A program made the position numbers and the translations under genes. The notes beneath the pieces are model-generated. The model did no database searches and was not told where the DNA came from. It saw only the letters and a list, made by a program, of their open reading frames with translations. Positions 58,695 through 64,000 of a DNA stretch of 64,000 nucleotides are shown here, piece after piece. Source of the DNA: Hyphomonas sp. L-53-1-40 (GTDB lineage Bacteria > Pseudomonadota > Alphaproteobacteria > Caulobacterales > Hyphomonadaceae); contig NZ_AWFI01000001.1 of the NCBI RefSeq assembly GCF_000682775.1, positions 372,001 through 436,000 of the forward strand. Reading direction: 5' to 3'. Every line of letters begins with the position of its first letter. The first letter of the stretch is position 1.

Positions 58695-60788
58695 ATGGGT
58701 ATCAGGACAACACTATTGGCATCATCAATTCTCGGCCTGTTGGCGGTCGGCTGTGCAAAGCCGGTGGCTGAGACGGCGCCCGTCGTCGCGGCCACGCCAG
58801 AAGTTGTGTCCACCGCCGCGCCGTTACCAGCCTTGACCGGGACAGAAGCGTTCAAAGTGTTCGTTTCAGGAACTGAGATTGGCCACCTGAATGTCGACCA
58901 TTCCGACGGGGTGACCAAGGTGGACTATGAGTATCGCAACAATGGTCGCGGCCCGACCATTCTTGAGACGGTGACGCTGGACTCATCCGGCCTGCCGATG
59001 GGGTGGGATATTGCTGGCGCAACGACGTTTGGGAACAAGGTAGAGGAGTCCTTCACACAGGATGGCCTTGAGGCGAGGTGGACAGATGCGACCGGCAGCG
59101 ATTCCCGCACGCTCGATTCGGCGACGCTCTACGTGGCCCAGAATGCCAGCCCTTACGCCCTTTGGCTTTATGCCCGGATCCTGATGGCGGATGCCGATCA
59201 ATCCGTTGGTGTTTTGCCTGGCGGTACACTTCGGCTTGAAAAGATGGAGGACCTGACCGTCGCCGGGCCGGAAGGAGATGTGGCGATCAGCGCCTATGCG
59301 CTGTCCGGGATCGAGTTGAACCCGACTTACATTCTGATGGATTCGAGTGATGCGTTTGTGGGCGTTATTTCGCCGCGCTTTGCCATCTTGCGGGACAGTC
59401 TGGAAGCGCATGATGAAATGCTGCGCGCCCGGTCGGTCGAGTATTCCGCCAAGCGGTTTGAGAATATCCAGGCTGAAACGGCGCACAATTACGACGCGCC
59501 CGTCCGCATTTCGGATGTCCGCGTGTTCGATCCGGAGACACGGGCCCTGACGTATCCGGTCTCGGTCATGTTCGAAGGCAATCGGATCCGGTCGATCGAC
59601 GCCCCGGATACGCACCATGAAGGCGAAGTGCTGATTGATGGAGATGGCGGCACGCTGGTGGCGGGCCTTTATGAAATGCACGGGCATCTCGGTCAGAATA
59701 GCGCGCTGCTCAACATCGCTGCGGGGGTGACGTCCGTCCGGGACATGGGCAACAACAACGACGTGCTCAGTGAGTTGAATGAAAACATACAGTCCGGGCG
59801 TCTCGCCGGTCCGCGTATCATCCGCAGCGGGTTCATCGAAGGAAAGAGCCCGTTCAGCTCCAACAATGGGACTCTCGTATCGAGTGAGGAGGAGGCGCTC
59901 GAAGCCGTTCGCAAGTATGGCGGTGGAGAATTCCATCAGATCAAGATCTACAATTCCATGAAAGGCGAATGGGTGCCGGCCATGGTTGCAGAAGCACGAC
60001 GCCTCGGCTTGAAAGTGGCCGGGCATGTGCCGGCCTTCTCCAATGCCGACCAGATGATTGCTGCGGGTTATGACGAGATGACCCATATCAATCAGGTCAT
60101 GCTGGGCTGGGTGCTGGATGAGGGAGAAGACACACGCACCTTGCTGCGCCTGACCGCGTTGAAGCGTCTCCCATCCTTGGAGATCAGTGATCCAAAGGTA
60201 CAGGCAACGATCAATGCCATGGCGGAGCATGAAACCGCGATTGATCCGACCCTCGCCATCCATGAAGCTCTGCTCAGGTCTCGCAATGGCCAGCTCCGGG
60301 CGGGTGTGGTCGACTATATCGATCACATGCCGGTTGGCGAGCAGCGCTCGGCCAAGACAGCATGGGCCGATATTTCCTCTCCCGAGGATGACGCGGCCTA
60401 CTGGCAGGCTTTCGACAAGATCATTGCAACGGTCACCGCAATGCATGAGGCGGGCATACTGCTCGTTCCGGGAACGGATATGGGCGGATCCTTCGTCTAT
60501 CACCGCGAGCTTGAGCTTTATCAGCAGGTCGGCATGACAGCGCCTGAAATCCTCGCCTGGGCCAGCCATGGTATGGCCGAATATGTGGGGCAGTCGGACG
60601 AGCTTGGGTCTATCGCGCCCGGCAAACTGGCCGATTTCTTTCTTGTTCCAGGTGACCCGACAGCGGACCTGAAAGCGATCAAGACCATCTCCATGGTTGT
60701 GAAGGATGGCACGGTCTATTTCCCGAGCGAAATATATCCTTCATTTGGAATCGAGCCCTTCGCAGCGGCGCCGACTTTGACCGAGTAG
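58695..60788 (+). CDS. Amidohydrolase-family lipoprotein with an N-terminal beta domain
   Basis: A 697-residue lipoprotein (lipobox LAVGC). Residues about 50-290 form a beta-rich domain with no known name; the rest is a metal-dependent amidohydrolase. The metal site can be followed: His-x-His in GLYEMHGHLG, a Lys likely carboxylated in FHQIKIYNS, His in KVAGHVPAF, His in DEMTHINQV and Asp in LVPGTDMGG. It may cleave a peptide or cyclic amide at the cell surface or in the periplasm. The substrate is unknown. ATG at 58695 starts the signal peptide. Confidence 0.86.
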   Translation: MGIRTTLLASSILGLLAVGCAKPVAETAPVVAATPEVVSTAAPLPALTGTEAFKVFVSGTEIGHLNVDHSDGVTKVDYEYRNNGRGPTILETVTLDSSGLPMGWDIAGATTFGNKVEESFTQDGLEARWTDATGSDSRTLDSATLYVAQNASPYALWLYARILMADADQSVGVLPGGTLRLEKMEDLTVAGPEGDVAISAYALSGIELNPTYILMDSSDAFVGVISPRFAILRDSLEAHDEMLRARSVEYSAKRFENIQAETAHNYDAPVRISDVRVFDPETRALTYPVSVMFEGNRIRSIDAPDTHHEGEVLIDGDGGTLVAGLYEMHGHLGQNSALLNIAAGVTSVRDMGNNNDVLSELNENIQSGRLAGPRIIRSGFIEGKSPFSSNNGTLVSSEEEALEAVRKYGGGEFHQIKIYNSMKGEWVPAMVAEARRLGLKVAGHVPAFSNADQMIAAGYDEMTHINQVMLGWVLDEGEDTRTLLRLTALKRLPSLEISDPKVQATINAMAEHETAIDPTLAIHEALLRSRNGQLRAGVVDYIDHMPVGEQRSAKTAWADISSPEDDAAYWQAFDKIIATVTAMHEAGILLVPGTDMGGSFVYHRELELYQQVGMTAPEILAWASHGMAEYVGQSDELGSIAPGKLADFFLVPGDPTADLKAIKTISMVVKDGTVYFPSEIYPSFGIEPFAAAPTLTE

Positions 60789-60943
60789 GCGGGGGATTCC
60801 CCTTGCGCAGATGCGCGGCTCAGGCTTGGTTGACAGTAGCAGTGGAGGTTTCTACAGGCGCGATCGGAACACACTTTTCCGCATCGGGTTAGCCTGAAGA
60901 CGGCTCGCCCTCCCTGAAATCCCAGCACGCCCTGGAGGCTGGA

Positions 60944-62179
60944 ATGTTCAAGTCTATCTCCGCCATCGCTGCCCTGCTGTTTGCTGCTGCCATCCTCTAT
61001 GCCGGCAACGGCTTGCAGAGCACGCTCCTGTCTGTGCGCGGCGACCTGGAAGGCTTCCCGACCGCAGTTATCGGTCTTCTGGCCTCAGCCTATTATGCCG
61101 GCTTCATCCTCGGTTGCCGCTTTGTGCCTGGCATGATCAAGGGCGTAGGGCATATCCGGGCCTTTGTGGCACTCGCCTCGATCGCATCGTCCAGTGCGCT
61201 GGCGCATATCCTGTTCGTCGATGCCACGCCATGGGCCGTGTTGCGCTTCATTACAGGCTTCAGCTTTGCGGGGCTGACCATGGTGCTGGAAAGCTGGATC
61301 AATGAGCGCGCGACGAACGAGAACCGCGGCAAGGTGCTGTCAGTCTATCGCATTGTCGATCTTGGCGCCGTGACCATCGGCAACGGCCTGCTCGCGATTG
61401 CGCCGCCGTCGGGCTTCCAGCTGTTCGTTCTGGTTTCCATCCTGATCTCCATCGCACTCGTCCCGGTGGCGCTGACGCGCTCGGATTCGCCTGCACCGCT
61501 GGAGACGGCGAAGCTCGACATTGTTCAGCTTTATCGCGTCTCGCCCGTCGGCGCCGTCGGTGCAGCTGCCGCCGGACTCGCCAATGCCGCTTTCTGGGGC
61601 ATGGCACCGGTCTATGTTCAGGAAATCGGGTATGGCTCGGCCATGATCGCGGCCTTCATGAGTGCCGCGATCATCGGAGCAGGCTTGTTCCAGTTCCCCA
61701 TGGGCTCGCTCTCTGACAAGGTAGACCGGCGTTTCGTGATCGTGGGCAGCTCGCTGCTCGGCGCTGGGGCTTCGGCATTGTTGGCAAGCTTTGCTGGCCT
61801 GTCCCAAAACGCCTTGCTTGGCTTCAGCTTCCTGTTTGGCGCTTTCATCATACCCGTCTTCGGCATTTGCGCTGCGCATGCCAATGACCATTCCGCGCTC
61901 GGCAAGGCCGTCGCCACGAGTGGCGGCCTGCTCCTGCTCTATGGGGTTGGATCGGTGATTGGCGCCCTGGTTGGCGCTCTCGTGATGAGCGCATTTCATC
62001 CGGCCGCACTGTTCTGGTATATCTCGGGTGTATATCTCGTTTTGGCCGTGTTCAGTCTTCTGCGCATAGGCATCAACCGCCCAAGCATCGTCGGCAAGAA
62101 AACTCGCTTCATTCCGATGGCGAAAAGCCCGCTAACGCGCGTCTATCGCAAGCGTGCGAAGCCCCAGCCCAAAGCCTAG
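60944..62179 (+). CDS. MFS transporter (YcaD-like)
   Basis: A 411-residue protein with 12 transmembrane helices. Motif-like sequences include [20 protein letters not shown] and [20 protein letters not shown], and [20 protein letters not shown] in the loop between halves 1A and 1B is typical of YcaD-type exporters. A basic C-terminal tail ([12 protein letters not shown]) follows. Substrate unknown. Confidence 0.87.
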   Translation: MFKSISAIAALLFAAAILYAGNGLQSTLLSVRGDLEGFPTAVIGLLASAYYAGFILGCRFVPGMIKGVGHIRAFVALASIASSSALAHILFVDATPWAVLRFITGFSFAGLTMVLESWINERATNENRGKVLSVYRIVDLGAVTIGNGLLAIAPPSGFQLFVLVSILISIALVPVALTRSDSPAPLETAKLDIVQLYRVSPVGAVGAAAAGLANAAFWGMAPVYVQEIGYGSAMIAAFMSAAIIGAGLFQFPMGSLSDKVDRRFVIVGSSLLGAGASALLASFAGLSQNALLGFSFLFGAFIIPVFGICAAHANDHSALGKAVATSGGLLLLYGVGSVIGALVGALVMSAFHPAALFWYISGVYLVLAVFSLLRIGINRPSIVGKKTRFIPMAKSPLTRVYRKRAKPQPKA

Positions 62180-62562
62180 GCCAGCCCCGGCCGCCACGCA
62201 TCGCGCAGATGAACGGGCAGGCGACTCGGCGCGATGGCAATGATGTCGTATCGCCAGCCATGGTCTGAATAGCTGGGATGCTTGGCCATCCAATGGTCGG
62301 CCGCGCGGGAAATTCGATTCCAGGCATGAAGTGTCACGGCGCCGAGCGCTGCGTTTGCTCGCCGACGTGCCTTCACTTCGACAAAAGCAACTATGCCGGA
62401 TTTCTCCGCAATCAGATCAATCTCGCCAACCGGCGTGCGCACGCGTTGCGCGAGGATGCGATAGCCCTTGAGGCGGAGGTACAAGGCGGCAAGTGTCTCG
62501 CCCGCGCGGCCACGTTTTTCGGCAGCCGTGCGCTTGGCGCTGGGGGCGCGCCCTTCAGCCAT
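62176..62562 (-). CDS. YraN family protein (UPF0102 endonuclease-like)
   Basis: A 128-residue member of UPF0102, a restriction-endonuclease-like fold: [20 protein letters not shown], then [20 protein letters not shown] with the D...ExK active-site pattern. Biological role not settled. It overlaps the RsmI stop by 8 nt, the usual rsmI-yraN pairing in alphaproteobacteria. Confidence 0.93.
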   Translation of the reverse strand: MAEGRAPSAKRTAAEKRGRAGETLAALYLRLKGYRILAQRVRTPVGEIDLIAEKSGIVAFVEVKARRRANAALGAVTLHAWNRISRAADHWMAKHPSYSDHGWRYDIIAIAPSRLPVHLRDAWRPGLA

Positions 62563-63487
62563 CGGCTTTCAGTTGCAGCGCCCGCTGGTAAACGTCGCGC
62601 TTCGGCAGACCCAGCGCTTCGGCTACGGCATTGGCTGCGGCCTTGGTCGGCTGGCCATCCAGTGCGTCGCGCAGGGCCGCATCGAGGCGTTGGGGCGTGA
62701 CTTCATGTTCGCCCGGCGGGCCGACCAGCAATACAATTTCGCCACGTGGCGGGCCGGACTCGGCATAATGCGTGGCCAAATCAGCAAGCGTGCCTCGGCG
62801 GGTTTCCTCGAACATCTTGGTCAATTCCCGCGCCACCGCCGCGTCACGGTCCCCCAGCACAGAGGCAAGGTCTGCCAGCGCATCGGCGAGGCGCGGCCCG
62901 CTCTCATAGAAGATCAACGTGCCCGGCACCGCCTTTAGCGCTTCGGCGGCAGATTTCCGCGCGCCGGATTTTGGCGGCAGGAAGCCTGCGAAAAGGAATT
63001 TGTCACTTGGCAGGCCGCTGGCGACCAATCCCGCCAGCATGGCCGAGGCGCCCGGAATGGGGATGACCTTTACGCCAGCCTCCAGGGCTTCATGCGCCAG
63101 TTTCCAGCCCGGATCGGAAACAAGCGGCGTGCCAGCGTCGGAAATCAGTGCGATCTTCGCGCCGCCTTGTAGTGCCCGTATCAAGCCCGGTCTCCGTTCC
63201 GCCCCATTATGGTCATGATAGGGGCTGAGGCGAGCCTTAAGGCCATAGGCAGACATCAGCTTTCCAGCGACGCGTGTGTCCTCTGCCAGCACTTCATCGG
63301 CAGCGGCCAGCACGTCCAGCGCGCGCAGGGTGATGTCGCGCAGATTGCCGATCGGGGTGGAGACCACATACAGGCCCGGATCCAGAGATACAGCCGGTTG
63401 CCCCTTGGGGAGACCGCGCCTAGAGTCGCCACCGGCGGGAATCGCCCCGGAGTCAGAAGGATCAGGAGATGACATTGCTTCAACCAT
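62555..63487 (-). CDS. rsmI: 16S rRNA 2'-O-methyltransferase RsmI
   Basis: A 310-residue tetrapyrrole-methylase-fold enzyme. The RsmI pattern [20 protein letters not shown] and [17 protein letters not shown] starts at about residue 38, [16 protein letters not shown] follows, and [15 protein letters not shown] marks the family. It methylates C1402 of 16S rRNA at the 2'-OH. ATG at 63487 is taken; ATG at 63475 is also in frame. Its start region overlaps that of the divergent LpoA-like gene. Confidence 0.95.
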   Translation of the reverse strand: MVEAMSSPDPSDSGAIPAGGDSRRGLPKGQPAVSLDPGLYVVSTPIGNLRDITLRALDVLAAADEVLAEDTRVAGKLMSAYGLKARLSPYHDHNGAERRPGLIRALQGGAKIALISDAGTPLVSDPGWKLAHEALEAGVKVIPIPGASAMLAGLVASGLPSDKFLFAGFLPPKSGARKSAAEALKAVPGTLIFYESGPRLADALADLASVLGDRDAAVARELTKMFEETRRGTLADLATHYAESGPPRGEIVLLVGPPGEHEVTPQRLDAALRDALDGQPTKAAANAVAEALGLPKRDVYQRALQLKADG

Positions 63488-64000
63488 TGCTCAGGAAGCT
63501 TCCCGCGCCAAGTCTTCTGTTGGCATCGCTGCTTCTGGCCACCGCCTGTGCCACAGCGCCTGCTCGCCAGCCAGTGCCCATCGGCACCGGACAGCCCCGC
63601 GAGGAGCCTGTTACGGGCGTGCCGCGCGACTTGGGCGACATACCGGGCGAAGAAATCGAAATCGGCGACATGGAAGATTTGGGCGACGCAACGCGCGGCC
63701 GAGGCGACCGTGGCCTGACCCCACCCTTCATGCAGGGACGTGAGATCAAGCGGGCAGCCGTGCTGCTGCCCTTTTCTCATCCGAACGCCAATGTCCGCGC
63801 CGAGGCCGAAAGCATGCTGGCAGGGATTGAACTTGCCTTGTTTGAATATGCCGACAAGGATTTCCTGATTATCCCGAAGGATACCGCCGGCAAGACCTCC
63901 GTGGCCGAGGCGCGCACGGACGAAGCCTTTGAAGACAAAGTGGATGTGATCCTTGGCCCGCTCTTTGGCGCAAACGTGAAAACCGTGCGGGAAATGGCGC
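63469..64000 (+). CDS. LpoA/LppC-like penicillin-binding protein activator, partial
   Basis: The frame runs off the right edge after about 177 residues. It has a lipoprotein signal (LLLASLLLATACATAP), an acidic linker, then a periplasmic-binding-type fold (RAAVLLPFSHPNANVRAEAE and VDVILGPLFGANVKTVREMA). In related bacteria this family activates class A PBPs and lies beside rsmI and yraN. AGGAG touches the ATG at 63469, so TTG at 63475, 6 nt further, may be the true start. Confidence 0.8.
   Translation, partial: MTLLQPLLRKLPAPSLLLASLLLATACATAPARQPVPIGTGQPREEPVTGVPRDLGDIPGEEIEIGDMEDLGDATRGRGDRGLTPPFMQGREIKRAAVLLPFSHPNANVRAEAESMLAGIELALFEYADKDFLIIPKDTAGKTSVAEARTDEAFEDKVDVILGPLFGANVKTVREMA

Noticed and set aside
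58983..60569. Minus-strand open frame opposite the amidohydrolase gene
   Set aside because: The amidohydrolase metal-site motifs are on the plus strand; the opposite reading has no recognisable domain.

Overview
The window is 64 kb of high-GC, tightly packed chromosomal DNA from an alphaproteobacterium, most likely a Hyphomonadaceae/Caulobacterales-type organism. The evidence is the radA-cvpA-purF-SDR order, a Ros/MucR regulator, a PAS_5 protein, DUF1491 and DUF2336 proteins, a solo DnaA-domain-IV protein, split Mrp antiporter genes and double-length dCTP deaminase. The genus cannot be fixed from sequence reading alone. No rRNA, tRNA or CRISPR array was seen.

Layout. 0-5.5 kb: sulfotransferase, acyl-CoA dehydrogenase, ABC-F ATPase and a ThiO-like glycine oxidase. 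6-12 kb: a three-gene ferric iron ABC importer, a periplasmic M48 protease with TPRs, and a DsbA-like oxidoreductase. 12-15.9 kb: ApaG, MetZ, dCTP deaminase (divergent from metZ), a GST and a GNAT acetyltransferase. 15.9-20 kb: the minus-strand run radA-cvpA-purF-SDR-GNAT. 20-26.6 kb: a TPR-sulfotransferase, the MlaF and MlaE lipid-transport subunits, alanine racemase and an MFS exporter. 28.7-36.7 kb: a ten-gene, overlapping Mrp/Mbh-type cation/proton antiporter operon in which the usual large MrpA is split and three antiporter-like pump subunits are present, plus an unrecognised small membrane subunit. 36.8-38 kb: MucR regulator and PAS_5 protein, with several perfect palindromes around them.

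38.05-40.79 kb: an IS1595-type mobile element with 19/20 matching terminal inverted repeats and a 14-bp direct repeat at its borders. Besides the transposase it carries five small cargo genes, one with a HEPN-like RNxxxH motif, and a stretch of nested hairpins. It sits just upstream of a solo DnaA-domain-IV protein gene and its partner.

41.8-54 kb: SufE, an unknown exported protein, a frameshifted sensor kinase, DUF1491 protein, RF3, a second ABC-F ATPase, a repeat-rich peptidoglycan-binding protein, a pseudouridine synthase, an RsmC-like methyltransferase and a class A PBP broken near its C-terminus by a small deletion/frameshift. 55-64 kb: a flavin monooxygenase, a GlcG-like protein, an acyl-CoA dehydrogenase, an amidohydrolase lipoprotein, an MFS transporter, YraN, RsmI and the start of an LpoA-like lipoprotein.

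How the parts work together: the iron importer, the Mrp antiporter and the MlaEF module serve envelope transport and ion balance. MetZ, PurF, Alr, the dCTP deaminase and SufE are core metabolism. RadA, RF3, the ABC-F proteins, RsmI, the RsmC-like enzyme and the pseudouridine synthase support DNA repair and translation. The accessory part is the mobile element; the two frameshifted genes (kinase, PBP) show the same pattern of a short missing stretch that leaves one stray nucleotide, so sequencing or assembly error must be considered for both.
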